From NCBI GenBank assembly GCA_900764755.1, contig CAAFPE010000031.1, positions 1 to 43,269 of the forward strand: a stretch of DNA of 43,269 nucleotides. Direction: 5' to 3'. The notes under the pieces are model-generated. The model saw nothing but the letters and a program-made list of their open reading frames with translations, was not told the origin of the DNA and did not search any database. Each line of letters opens with the position of its first letter. Position 1 is the stretch's first letter. Source of the DNA: an uncultured Oscillospiraceae bacterium. GTDB taxonomy: Bacteria; Bacillota; Clostridia; Oscillospirales; Oscillospiraceae. Below, in pieces: positions 32,274 to 40,289 of the stretch. The translations under genes and the position numbers were made by a program.

Positions 32274-34166
32274 TTATCCCGCTCCCTCCGGGACCACCTT
32301 GTGCTCCCGGTAGTACTGCGCGAAGAAAAACTCGTTGAGCCGGTCCGCCGCCTCCCCGGAGAGGCGGTCCGTCAGCTGTCCGTCCTCTGTCAGATAGACG
32401 CCCTGCTGATGGACCAGGGGGGTGATCTCCCGCACCTCCTGGGAAAGCTGGAGGAAGGAGGGGCCGGTCCAGCCGCACTGCTCAAACAGCTCCGGCATCA
32501 GGAAGCAGGGGGAGAAGTCACCGCCCTCTCCCTGGAACTCCCGGCCCAGTGTCTCCTTGGCCGCAGAGTTGGCCCAGATCAGGTATGGGGTGGAGTAGTA
32601 CTGGTAAACCCCCTCCAGTGTAGTGGTGTCAAAGCTGGCCCCGATGCCGTAATAGGCGTTGTTGCTGTTGCCCCCCCAGGGCTTGTGGTCACCGAAGAGG
32701 ACCAGCACCACCGGCTCCTCCAGCTCCTCCAGCTGCTGAGTCAGCAGAGTCATGGCAGAGATGGTGATGTTCACCCCATGGAGATAGTTGTTAAATACAT
32801 AGCAGGCTTCCTCCGGAAATCCGCTGGTCTCCGGGTCCAGATAGGTCTCGTTGGCGGTATAGGTCCACTCGTAGGGGCCGTGGTTCTGATAACTCACTGA
32901 GAAGGAGAACACCGGCCTTCCCTCCCCGTCCAGGCAGGACCGCAGATCCTTGACGATCTCGTCCACCAGCAGCAGGTCGGAATTCCACTGGGCCTCCACT
33001 GGGTCCACCAGCTCGCCGTAGTGGTTTTCGGTGAACCAGTACTCCTGAAAGCCCAGGAATCGGTTGACGTTCTGCCGGTTATAGAACCAGCCGAAGCCCG
33101 GGTGCCCCCCCCGGGTCTGATAGCCCTGCCGGTCAAAGTACCACACATAGGAGTCCACATTGTTTCGGAACTCCTCATACTGGCTGTACCCAGTCAGGAA
33201 GCACCACTCCGTGTCCACCGTGCCCCCGGCGAAGATGTTGGTCAGCAGGTCGCCGGAGACACTCTCCTTCTCCAGGGCGTGCCATGGGGCATAGACCTCC
33301 TGCACCCCCTCCTGTTCGGCCAGGGCCGGAAAATCCGTGAGGTCGCAGAAGGCCTCCAGCATGATCCCCACCACGCTGACCTTCCGGTCCTCCGGGATCG
33401 CCTCCTCGGGGCAGCGCTCCAGGGCGGCGGAGCCCACCCCCTCCTGATAGCCCTCCGGCGGTACCGGGAGCATATCCTGCACGCTGTACAGGAAGGGGTA
33501 CAGAACGCCATGGGAGACAAAGACCTCGGTGTCCGACCAGGGGTTGACCAGATCCGCCCCGGCGGTGGTGCGGCGGTAGGAGGCCTCGTTGCAGTACAGG
33601 GTCAGAAACGCCGTCCCCATCACCGCCGCCGCAGACAGCAGTCCAAAGATCCGGATGTCCCTCCGGCGCAGCCCCCGGGGCAGCAGGAGCAGTGCCAGGA
33701 CAAGCCCCAGTCCCGCCCAGCCCAGAGTCTGCTGGATCAGGGGCGTCATGTCCAGAGAGTAGTTCCCCATGATCCCCCCCGCCTCGGAGATCAGCTTCAA
33801 ATCGCTGGCCAGCAGGGGATCCCCCCTCAGCTGGATCTTGAAGTAGTTGGCCAGCGCCACCCCCAGGGCCGGCAGGGCCGTCAGGAGATAGGACAGCCAG
33901 CACCGGCCGGTGAGAAAATACAGCAGCCAGATCAGCAGCACCGGCGGCAGGAGATTCCGGTACCACAGGTCCACACTGCTCATGTACCACACCCACAGGT
34001 CCTGTGCAGACAGGTCTGGGCTGGACACCGCCGCCAGGGGCATGGTCAGCCAGCCCAGCAGCAGACCCAGAGCCGTCAAGCCCAGAGCAAGCCACAGGTG
34101 GTGCCAGGGCAGATAGGCCGGGGCCGTCCCTTTGGGACAGCGCACGACTCGGTAGAGATGCTTCAA
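32274..34166 (-). CDS. LTA synthase family phosphoglycerol transferase-like protein
   Basis: 630 residues. About four or five N-terminal membrane segments (25-45, 70-88, 92-108, 150-163, 172-192) precede an extracellular sulfatase-fold domain. Catalytic residues of LtaS are visible: E271 in MLEAF, T316 in AGGTVDTEW (nucleophile), and D493-H494 in LFGDHKPW. It should polymerise or transfer glycerol-phosphate units onto cell-surface lipid or sugar. Start is TTG at 34166 with GGAGG seven bases upstream. Paralogues of this family differ in product, so a precise role is not assigned. Confidence 0.87.
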   Translation of the reverse strand: MKHLYRVVRCPKGTAPAYLPWHHLWLALGLTALGLLLGWLTMPLAAVSSPDLSAQDLWVWYMSSVDLWYRNLLPPVLLIWLLYFLTGRCWLSYLLTALPALGVALANYFKIQLRGDPLLASDLKLISEAGGIMGNYSLDMTPLIQQTLGWAGLGLVLALLLLPRGLRRRDIRIFGLLSAAAVMGTAFLTLYCNEASYRRTTAGADLVNPWSDTEVFVSHGVLYPFLYSVQDMLPVPPEGYQEGVGSAALERCPEEAIPEDRKVSVVGIMLEAFCDLTDFPALAEQEGVQEVYAPWHALEKESVSGDLLTNIFAGGTVDTEWCFLTGYSQYEEFRNNVDSYVWYFDRQGYQTRGGHPGFGWFYNRQNVNRFLGFQEYWFTENHYGELVDPVEAQWNSDLLLVDEIVKDLRSCLDGEGRPVFSFSVSYQNHGPYEWTYTANETYLDPETSGFPEEACYVFNNYLHGVNITISAMTLLTQQLEELEEPVVLVLFGDHKPWGGNSNNAYYGIGASFDTTTLEGVYQYYSTPYLIWANSAAKETLGREFQGEGGDFSPCFLMPELFEQCGWTGPSFLQLSQEVREITPLVHQQGVYLTEDGQLTDRLSGEAADRLNEFFFAQYYREHKVVPEGAG

Positions 34167-34350
34167 GCTAACGCCTCCATGTTGGAGCGGAGTAAAATCC
34201 GCGTAAAATCGACAAGGAGGAGTATATCACAAATCTATCCGGAACAAAAGCAGGAAAATGCTTGCTTTTCGAACAATTTTCAACTGCTCCTGTGCATTTT
34301 ACCAGGGGAGAGCCTTCATTCACCTCCGGCACAGCCCGGAAAAAGCAGAT

Positions 34351-34378
34351 GGCGCGCCGCGGTCCCCCGCGGCGCGCC
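34351..34378 (-). terminator. Terminator of the ORP-like operon
   Basis: GGCGCGCCGCGG and CCGCGGCGCGCC form a perfect 12-bp stem with a TCCC loop. TGCTTTTTCC follows on the minus strand, past the last gene of the leftward operon. Confidence 0.8.
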
Positions 34379-34402
34379 TGGCGTCTATCGCGCTCGGTTC
34401 GA

Positions 34403-34765
34403 TCACTTATGCTCCCCGCACTCGTCGGCGTGCTCATGCTCGTGGCAGACGGAGCCGCTGGAGACCAGTTCTCCACGGAGATAGGCCTCCACGGCCTCCT
34501 GGGCGCCGCCCTGGACCCCCAGGATCACCTTCACGCCCCGCTCCTCAAAGATGTCCACTGCGCCGCCGCCCATGCCCCCGGCAATGACCACCTCAGCGCC
34601 GTTGTCTGCCAGGAAATTAGGCAGGAAGCCGGGGCGGTGTCCCGGGTTGGGCACAGAATTCACCCCAGTGATCCCGCCGTCTGCAGTGTCGAAAAAGATG
34701 AAATTTTCACAATGGCCAAAGTGGCCGGCGACAGTTTTCCCCATGGCTGCAACTGCGATTTTCAT
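34403..34765 (-). CDS. NifX/ORP-like dinitrogenase-cofactor domain protein, His/Cys-rich tail
   Basis: 120 residues. The NifX-fold core (MKIAVAAMGKTVAGHFGHCENFIFFD, GGMGGGAVDIF) is the dinitrogenase iron-molybdenum cofactor family also found in the orange protein (ORP). The last 20 residues are metal-binding in character (CHEHEHADECGEHK). It is the last gene of the DUF134-NifX-MinD-MinD-NifX operon. Probably holds a metal-sulfur cofactor; nif genes themselves are not visible. Confidence 0.85.
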   Translation of the reverse strand: MKIAVAAMGKTVAGHFGHCENFIFFDTADGGITGVNSVPNPGHRPGFLPNFLADNGAEVVIAGGMGGGAVDIFEERGVKVILGVQGGAQEAVEAYLRGELVSSGSVCHEHEHADECGEHK

Positions 34766-34793
34766 AGTAAAGACTCCTTTTTTGTTCTTATTT

Positions 34794-35690
34794 TTATTTC
34801 AGCGGGCCGGCATTGAGTTCTCCTGCCCGGAGCCCCAGCAGCCCGCATACCGCTTGAAAGATATTGTACAGAGCGTCCCGAGCAGGACAGTCTACGTCAG
34901 CCAAACTCTTCCCTTCGTTGATGGCTTGAGAGGCCCGCCGGTCATAGGGGACCTCCCCCGCAAAGGGGATGCCCTCCGCCGTACAGAATTCCCGGATCGC
35001 CTGGGTGTGTGCGGGGTTCACATCCCACTTGTTGACGCATACCGCAATCCTGGCCTGGAGGGCCTCCGCCGTGGCAGCCAGCCGCTTCAGGTCGCTGAGA
35101 CCGGACTGGCTGGGCTCCGCCACCACCAGCACCAGGTCCATGCCGCTGATGGACGCGATCACCGGACAGCCGATGCCGGGAGAGCCGTCCAGAATAGCCA
35201 GATCAGTCTCCGGAGCGTGCTTCAGCAGATCCAGCTTGACCTGGGTAACCAGCTTGCCCGAGTTGCCCCGCCCCATTTTCAGGGCGGCGGTGGAAAACAC
35301 CCCGTCCTCCAGATAGAGTTCCCGCCGGCCTGCCCGGTCAGGGGCGAGGGTCACAGCCTCCTGGGGACAGACATAGGCGCACACGCCGCACCCCTCACAG
35401 GCGTACTCGTTCACTTGGCAGATCCCATCCGCCAGCTGAAGGGCCCGGAAGCGGCACCGCTCCACGCACAGGCCGCAGCCCACGCATTTTCCCGGATCCA
35501 CCGCCGCCTTTTCTCCCCCCAAGAAGTCCGATACCACCGGCTCTGACCGCCGCAGGGTGACCAGGTGCAGGTTGGGGGCGTCCACGTCGCAGTCGGCCAC
35601 CGCCCGGGCCCGGGCAAACCGGATGAATGCGGCGGCGGTGGTGGTCTTTCCGGTGCCCCCCTTGCCGCTGAGGATCAACAGCCGCTTCAT
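34794..35690 (-). CDS. MinD-superfamily P-loop ATPase with inserted ferredoxin domain (1)
   Basis: 298 residues. Deviant Walker A GKGGTGKTT (9-17). Between P-loop halves lie two [4Fe-4S] motifs: C69-C72-C75-C79 and C98-C101-C104-C108. Later DGSPGIGCPVIASISG and NKWDVNP complete the P-loop fold. The ATG overlaps the stop of the preceding paralogue by four bases (ATGA). In ORP systems such ATPase pairs accompany the cofactor-binding protein, so metal-cluster assembly or delivery is likely. Confidence 0.9.
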   Translation of the reverse strand: MKRLLILSGKGGTGKTTTAAAFIRFARARAVADCDVDAPNLHLVTLRRSEPVVSDFLGGEKAAVDPGKCVGCGLCVERCRFRALQLADGICQVNEYACEGCGVCAYVCPQEAVTLAPDRAGRRELYLEDGVFSTAALKMGRGNSGKLVTQVKLDLLKHAPETDLAILDGSPGIGCPVIASISGMDLVLVVAEPSQSGLSDLKRLAATAEALQARIAVCVNKWDVNPAHTQAIREFCTAEGIPFAGEVPYDRRASQAINEGKSLADVDCPARDALYNIFQAVCGLLGLRAGELNAGPLK

Positions 35691-36511
35691 GCTCCCCCTC
35701 CGATCTTTTGCAGCAGGCCGGAGAAGATCTCCCGCGCCCCCGCGTGCTTCTCCCAGACCAGCTGTCCATCGGCCGCCAGGGCGGCCAGCTCCGGGTCATA
35801 GGGGATCCGGGCCAGGATCTCCAGCCCCCGCTCCCGGCAGAAGTCCTCCAGCGGGACATAGGGTGCATCCTCCTTGTTGATGACCACCCCGCACCGCCTG
35901 CCCAGCAGGGAGGCCAGCTGGTACACCATCTGGAAGTTGTGAAACCCGAACGCAGTGGGCTCCGCCACCAGGATGCAGAGATCCGCATCCATGATGCTCT
36001 CCATCACAGAGCAGGCGCTCCCCGGCGGACAGTCGATGACAGTCAGGCCCTCCGCCTGCTTCAGCACCTCCCGGATCACCGGGATACCGGATGCCTCCCC
36101 AGGGTCCAGGATGCCGGTCACCACCCGCACATCCCCTCGGGTCCCCACCTCCAGGCGGCCCACCGGCTTCTCCGTCTCTGTGACCGCCCCCGCCGGACAG
36201 ACCAGCTGGCAGCCGCCGCAGCTGTGGCATACCTCGGGGAACACCGTGGGCTTTTCCCGAATATACATCAGGGCGTGGAAGCGGCAGAACTCCACGCATT
36301 TTTTGCAGCCGGTGCAGGCGGCGGCGTCAAACTTCGGCAGAAGGGAGTGGACCACTGTGGTCCGGATCCCCTGAGGCTTCCAGAACAGCCGGCCGTTGGG
36401 CTCCTCCACGTCGCAGTCCAAATAGGTGACCCGCCCTGCGGCCGCAGCCAGGTTGACCGCCACCAGGGTCTTGCCCGCGCCGCCCTTGCCGCTCAAACAG
36501 GCGATCTTCAT
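35687..36511 (-). CDS. MinD-superfamily P-loop ATPase with inserted ferredoxin domain (2)
   Basis: 274 residues, paralogue of its neighbour. Walker A GKGGAGKT (8-15), two [4Fe-4S] motifs (C66-C69-C72-C76 and C95-C98-C101-C105), and DCPPGSACSV. It starts overlapping the NifX-like gene stop by four bases and ends overlapping the other MinD gene, a tightly coupled operon. The two presumably form a heterodimer, as MinD-like proteins dimerise around ATP. Confidence 0.9.
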   Translation of the reverse strand: MKIACLSGKGGAGKTLVAVNLAAAAGRVTYLDCDVEEPNGRLFWKPQGIRTTVVHSLLPKFDAAACTGCKKCVEFCRFHALMYIREKPTVFPEVCHSCGGCQLVCPAGAVTETEKPVGRLEVGTRGDVRVVTGILDPGEASGIPVIREVLKQAEGLTVIDCPPGSACSVMESIMDADLCILVAEPTAFGFHNFQMVYQLASLLGRRCGVVINKEDAPYVPLEDFCRERGLEILARIPYDPELAALAADGQLVWEKHAGAREIFSGLLQKIGGGA

Positions 36512-36858
36512 GTCACACCGTGGAAGCCGCCGTGGAACCGGGTCAGTTCCTCCAGCTCCCCTGCCTCCAGCGCGGCCAGGTCCTCCCCGGCGGTCTTGTG
36601 GGCCGACCGGAGGATCCTCATTCCCGCCGCCTGGAACACCTGGGCAGCGTTCTGTCCGCAGCGCACGGTGATCAGCACGTCAGCCCGCTGATCCACCAGG
36701 AACTGGGCCGCCTGGATTCCCGCGCCGCTCTGGGCCTGGGCCGCCGGGTTCTCCAGCACCGTGTCCACCCCGTCCTCCCGGAACAGGAAGTAGGGGGCCC
36801 GGGCCAGGACGATGCACACGTCCTGCCGGTTCTCATCCAATGGGATCGCAATTTTCAT
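36508..36858 (-). CDS. NifX/ORP-like dinitrogenase-cofactor domain protein
   Basis: 116 residues with the NifX-fold pattern MKIAIPLDENRQDVCIVLARAPYF and ADVLITVRCGQNAAQVF. I chose the ATG at 36858 (GGAGG upstream); a longer in-frame reading lies inside the DUF134 gene. The gene starts 26 bases before the end of DUF134 (overlap) and its stop overlaps the ATPase start, so the three are translationally linked. Confidence 0.85.
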   Translation of the reverse strand: MKIAIPLDENRQDVCIVLARAPYFLFREDGVDTVLENPAAQAQSGAGIQAAQFLVDQRADVLITVRCGQNAAQVFQAAGMRILRSAHKTAGEDLAALEAGELEELTRFHGGFHGVT

Positions 36859-37234
36859 GGTCACATCCTCCTTGCTCCGTCCGCTCCATACAGGCCAAGC
36901 GGTGCCGCCGGCAGCCGCCGCACCCGCAGTAGACCTCATCCCCATCGCAGAGCTGATAGTTCCCGCCCTCGATCCGCAGGGGGCGCCCATCCACCAGGGC
37001 CTCCGCCAGCTTTTTCCGGGCGGAGTTATAGATGGACTGCACGGTGCTCCTGGCCACCTGCATATAGGCGCTGCACTCCTCCTGAGAGAAGCCCTGCCGG
37101 TCGATCAGGCGGACGGCCTCATACTCATCCACCGTCAGGACCACAGCCTCCCCAGGGGGACTGCCGCCCACCGGGTGGAACTCCTGTGTCCGGGGCATCT
37201 GACATACCTTTCTGCACTTCATGGGTCTTGGCAC
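36833..37234 (-). CDS. DUF134 family DNA-binding protein
   Basis: 133 residues. The N-terminal two thirds match DUF134 (PRPMKCRKVCQMPR; HTH with QEECSAYMQVARSTVQSIYNSARKKLAEAL), similar to sigma-factor region 4. The C-terminus is Cys/His-rich (YCGCGGCRRHRLAC, GGCDHENC), suggesting metal or Fe-S sensing. Start is GTG at 37234 with GGGAGGTGA six bases upstream. It is the first gene of the operon and very likely autoregulates through the perfect palindrome overlapping its promoter. Confidence 0.9.
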   Translation of the reverse strand: MPRPMKCRKVCQMPRTQEFHPVGGSPPGEAVVLTVDEYEAVRLIDRQGFSQEECSAYMQVARSTVQSIYNSARKKLAEALVDGRPLRIEGGNYQLCDGDEVYCGCGGCRRHRLACMERTEQGGCDHENCDPIG

Positions 37235-37276
37235 GCCCTCACCTCCCGCTTCTGATCCCTTCTCTCTGACAAGGCC

Positions 37277-37305
37277 AGTATAGAGCAGTTTCTGGTATAT
37301 GTCAA
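37277..37305 (-). promoter_or_regulatory. Promoter of the DUF134/ORP-like operon
   Basis: Minus-strand TTGACA (37305-37300), 17 bases, TATACT (37282-37277). Consensus -35 and spacing. The -35 box is the inner end of the left arm of the inverted repeat at 37288-37331. Confidence 0.8.
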
Positions 37306-37331
37306 TAATATTCTTGACATATACCAGAAAC
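37288..37331. promoter_or_regulatory. Perfect 18-bp inverted repeat (operator candidate)
   Basis: GTTTCTGGTATATGTCAA (37288-37305), spacer TAATATTC, exact complement TTGACATATACCAGAAAC (37314-37331). It covers the -35 box of the DUF134 promoter and lies six bases past the stop of the NapH-like gene. A repressor-type operator is the best reading; it could also weakly terminate the upstream gene. Confidence 0.75.
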
Positions 37332-37337
37332 CATGTG

Positions 37338-37913
37338 TTATGGAGTTTTGTTCCTGACCTGGCAGATCAGCTGCGTCATGGTCCCCATGGGGCAGTAGAC
37401 GCACCAGCTGCGGGGTTTGAACAGAACCATGGTGACCAGCCCCAGCACTGTGGAGGTGAGCATCACGCTGTAAAAGCCGAAAGCGAATTGCGCCACTCCG
37501 GGATGGAACAGGGTCCCATGGTAGGCCCAGTGCCAGGGCAACTTGAAGGTCCACAGCAGCGTGACCACCTGCCGTAGGTCCTGCGCCCCCGCGCACACCA
37601 GCCAGGTGTTCCAAAGCATCAGGAAAAACATGGCGAAGAAGAACACCAGAAATCCGTACCGGAAGGCCCGGCTCTTCATCCATCCGGGGATGTCCCGCCT
37701 CCGGGAGAGGCCGAGGCGCCCCCCCAGCAAAGCGAATAGCTGCCCCCGGCCACAGTAGCGGTTGCAGTATCCCTTGGTCCCCTGAGTCACCGAGATGATC
37801 AGTGGGATGAAAAAGCACAGCAGCCCCAGCCACGCGAACAGGATATTGAAAAAGCCCAGAATCAGATAGGTCAGAGACAGGATCCAAAGGTAGTCATACC
37901 ACTTTTTCTTCAT
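37338..37913 (-). CDS. NapH/YccM-like 4Fe-4S membrane protein
   Basis: 191 residues with about four membrane segments. Cys motifs GYCNRYCGRGQLF (C50, C54) and SWCVYCPMG (C171, C174) with a later C184 resemble the ferredoxin loops of NapH/NosR-type membrane electron-transfer proteins. It starts with ATG at 37913, overlapping the ferredoxin stop (ATGA) and preceded by GGGAGGTGG. A longer in-frame start lies inside the ferredoxin gene and is rejected. Probably passes electrons between ferredoxin and a membrane acceptor. Confidence 0.82.
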   Translation of the reverse strand: MKKKWYDYLWILSLTYLILGFFNILFAWLGLLCFFIPLIISVTQGTKGYCNRYCGRGQLFALLGGRLGLSRRRDIPGWMKSRAFRYGFLVFFFAMFFLMLWNTWLVCAGAQDLRQVVTLLWTFKLPWHWAYHGTLFHPGVAQFAFGFYSVMLTSTVLGLVTMVLFKPRSWCVYCPMGTMTQLICQVRNKTP

Positions 37914-38119
37914 ACTGCCACCTCCCGGATCGCAATGACCGAGGCAGGGCACTCCCTGGCGCATCTTCCGCAGCCCACGCACCTGCTCTCATCCACCTGA
38001 GCCTTGATCCCCCGAACCACTGCGATGGCCTGGAGAGGACACACCTTCACGCAGCAGCCGCAGGCCACACAGGCCCTCTCATCCACCGCGGCCACCCGCC
38101 GTTTTCTTTCCCCGCTCAT
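37910..38119 (-). CDS. 2[4Fe-4S] ferredoxin
   Basis: 69 residues with two classic clusters: CVACGCCVKVCP (C17-C20-C23-C27) and CVGCGRCARECP (C47-C50-C53-C57). GGGAGG precedes the ATG. It is the first gene of a two-gene operon with the NapH-like membrane protein and has a promoter with the GTGAC-N3-GTCAC site. Confidence 0.93.
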   Translation of the reverse strand: MSGERKRRVAAVDERACVACGCCVKVCPLQAIAVVRGIKAQVDESRCVGCGRCARECPASVIAIREVAV

Positions 38120-38148
38120 TCAAACGCCTCCCAAATCGTGATGGTTCC

Positions 38149-38189
38149 ATGATAGCGTCTTGGGACCAAAATTTCCGTGACCTGGTCAC
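38149..38189 (-). promoter_or_regulatory. Activator-type promoter of the ferredoxin operon
   Basis: Palindrome GTGACCTGGTCAC (38177-38189), then 22 bases, then -10 TATCAT (38154-38149) on the minus strand. No -35 match. The palindrome centre would be about 41 bases upstream of the transcript start. Same arrangement as at 40667-40707. Confidence 0.65.
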
Positions 38190-38218
38190 CAAACGGTTCC
38201 GGAGCGCAGCTGCACAGC

Positions 38219-38248
38219 AGTCCCGCCTTCCGTCTGGAAGGCGGGACT
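38219..38248. terminator. Hairpin after the CoA-disulfide-reductase gene
   Basis: AGTCCCGCCTTCC and GGAAGGCGGGACT form a perfect 13-bp stem with GTCT loop. The U-tract is poor on either strand, so termination strength is uncertain. Confidence 0.55.
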
Positions 38249-38263
38249 CAGTCTTTGGAAGTT

Positions 38264-39955
38264 TTACTTGTCCATTCCGCAGGCGGTGGCCTCCTCAACC
38301 AGGCGTCGGTCGTTCATCACTGCGTCGTAGAACCGAAAGCCGCCGGAGAAGTTGCAGCAGGTGAACCCCCGGCCCTCCAGGATCCGGCAGGCGATGTAGC
38401 TGCGCAGGCCGCTCTGACAGATGGCGTACACCGGCTTGCTCCGGTCCAGTTCCTCCAGGCGCTCCCGCAGTTCATCCACCGGGATATTGACGAACCCGGG
38501 GATGTGGCCCATGCGGTACTCCTCCCCAGTGCGCACATCCAACAGGACTGCGCTGCCGTCCCGGGGCAGGGCATCCAGGTCCTCCAAACGCCACTGCTTC
38601 ACCACACCGCGGAGCAGGTTCTCCACCATGAAGCCGGCCATATTCACCGGATCCTTTGCAGAGGAGTAGGGAGGTGCGTAGGCCAGGTCCAGATCCTTCA
38701 GTTCCACCGCTGTCATCCCAGCGCGGATCGCCGTGGCCAGCACGTCGATGCGCTTGTCCACCCCCTCATATCCCACGATCTGGCCGCCCAGGAGGCGTCC
38801 GGTCTCACGCTCAAAGACCACCTTCATGGTCATCACGCGGCCGCCGGGATAATAGCCCGCGTGGCTCATGGGGGACAGGACCACGGCGTCCGCCGCCAGC
38901 CCAGCCGCCCGGGCATTGGTCTCGTTGAGGCCGGTGACGGCGGCAGTCATATCAAACACCTTGAGGACCGAGCTGCCCTGAGAGCCAGTGTATCGGCTGT
39001 CCCCGCCGCAAATGTTGTCTGCGGCGATGCGGCCCTGCTTATTGGCCGGGCCCGCCAGAGCAATGAGGGTGTCCCGGCCGGTGACAAAGTGCTTCACCTG
39101 CACCGCGTCGCCCACGGCGTAGATGTCAGGTACCGAGGTCTCCATCCGGTCATTGACCACAATGCTGCCCTTGAGTCCCAACTCCAGCCCCGCCGCCCGG
39201 GCCAGGGCGGTATCCGGCGTGACGCCGATGGCCATGACCACCAGATCCGCGTGGAGGGGCGGCCCATCCTGAAGGAGCACATCCACCCCGCCGTCCTTCG
39301 CCTCAAAGCCCTCCACCGTGTGGCCCAGGGCCAGCCGCACGCCGTGCCGGCGGGCCTCGCTGTGGATCAGCGCCGCCATATCCGGATCAAAGGGGTGCAT
39401 CAGCTGCCGGGGCCGCTGGACGATGGTGACCTCCATCCCCAGCTCCCGCAGATTCTCCGCCAGTTCCAGGCTGATAAAGCCGCCCCCCGCCAGCACGGCG
39501 GATCGGGGCTGGTTCTGATCGATGTACTCCCGGATGCGCAGGGTATCCTCCACGGTGCGCAGGGTGAACAGATTGTCCAGCCCCGCGCCGGGAAGCCGGG
39601 GCTGAGTGGGCTTGGCCCCCGGGGAGAGGAGCAGCTTATCGTACGCCTCCTCAAATTCCGTCCCGGCCTCCAGGTCCCTCACAGTGACCGTCCGGCGGTC
39701 CGGGTGGATGGCGGTGACCTCGTGGCGCACCTTCATGGTGATCCGAAAGCGGGCAAAAAAACTCTCCGGCGTCTGGAGGGTGAGCTCCTCCGGGTCCTCA
39801 ATGATGCCGCCGATGTAATAGGGCAGGCCGCAGTTTGCATAGGAAACATACCCCGACCGCTCAAAGACCACGATCTCCGCCTGTTCGTCCAGACGGCGGA
39901 TGCGGGCCGCCGCAGTGGCGCCCCCTGCCACACCGCCTACGATCACAACCTTCAT
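38264..39955 (-). CDS. CoA-disulfide reductase-rhodanese fusion
   Basis: 563 residues. The N-terminal FAD motif VVIVGGVAGGATAAAR and the active-site Cys in SYANCGLPYYIGG (C42) mark the CoADR/NADH-oxidase-like class; about 445 residues form the reductase with GDAV near the FAD site. Residues about 460-563 form a rhodanese domain with ICQSGLRSY (C513). Such fusions (Npsr-like) reduce CoA-persulfide or polysulfide. It is the last gene of the trx-rhodanese-CoADR operon; the stop of the rhodanese gene is one base before this ATG. Confidence 0.92.
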   Translation of the reverse strand: MKVVIVGGVAGGATAAARIRRLDEQAEIVVFERSGYVSYANCGLPYYIGGIIEDPEELTLQTPESFFARFRITMKVRHEVTAIHPDRRTVTVRDLEAGTEFEEAYDKLLLSPGAKPTQPRLPGAGLDNLFTLRTVEDTLRIREYIDQNQPRSAVLAGGGFISLELAENLRELGMEVTIVQRPRQLMHPFDPDMAALIHSEARRHGVRLALGHTVEGFEAKDGGVDVLLQDGPPLHADLVVMAIGVTPDTALARAAGLELGLKGSIVVNDRMETSVPDIYAVGDAVQVKHFVTGRDTLIALAGPANKQGRIAADNICGGDSRYTGSQGSSVLKVFDMTAAVTGLNETNARAAGLAADAVVLSPMSHAGYYPGGRVMTMKVVFERETGRLLGGQIVGYEGVDKRIDVLATAIRAGMTAVELKDLDLAYAPPYSSAKDPVNMAGFMVENLLRGVVKQWRLEDLDALPRDGSAVLLDVRTGEEYRMGHIPGFVNIPVDELRERLEELDRSKPVYAICQSGLRSYIACRILEGRGFTCCNFSGGFRFYDAVMNDRRLVEEATACGMDK

Positions 39956-39956
39956 C

Positions 39957-40277
39957 TCAGCGCTCCACCTTTCCTGTCCAGGCGGCGATGCCGCCGATAT
40001 TTTTCACGTTGGCGTACCCCATGCGCCGCAGCGCGCGGACCGCCTGTCCGCTTCTGGCCCCGCTGTAACAGTAGACAAACAGCGGGGTCTGCTTGTCCTC
40101 CGCCAGAGCAGCCGCCTCCTCAATAGCAGAAAGGGGCACATTCCGGCTGCCGGGGATGTGCCCCTCCTGAAACTCCTGGCGGGAGCGCACATCCAGCAGG
40201 ACCGCTCCCGGCGCGGCCCGGAACTCCTCCACGCCCCGTCCGATGTCGGGCATTTTCCAAAAGTCAAACAGTCCCAT
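39957..40277 (-). CDS. Single-domain rhodanese
   Basis: 106 residues. DVRSRQEFQEGHIPGSRNVPL and the active-site loop CYSGARSG (C70) are diagnostic. A sulfurtransferase that carries a persulfide on C70. It lies between thioredoxin and the CoADR-rhodanese, so sulfur relay among them is likely. The ribosome site is weak. Confidence 0.9.
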   Translation of the reverse strand: MGLFDFWKMPDIGRGVEEFRAAPGAVLLDVRSRQEFQEGHIPGSRNVPLSAIEEAAALAEDKQTPLFVYCYSGARSGQAVRALRRMGYANVKNIGGIAAWTGKVER

Positions 40278-40289
40278 ATCCGGCGCCCC

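Noticed and set aside
38177..38189. Calling the palindrome a CRP or FNR site
   Set aside because: Inner spacing is one base short of both consensus sites, so only the general class II geometry is claimed.
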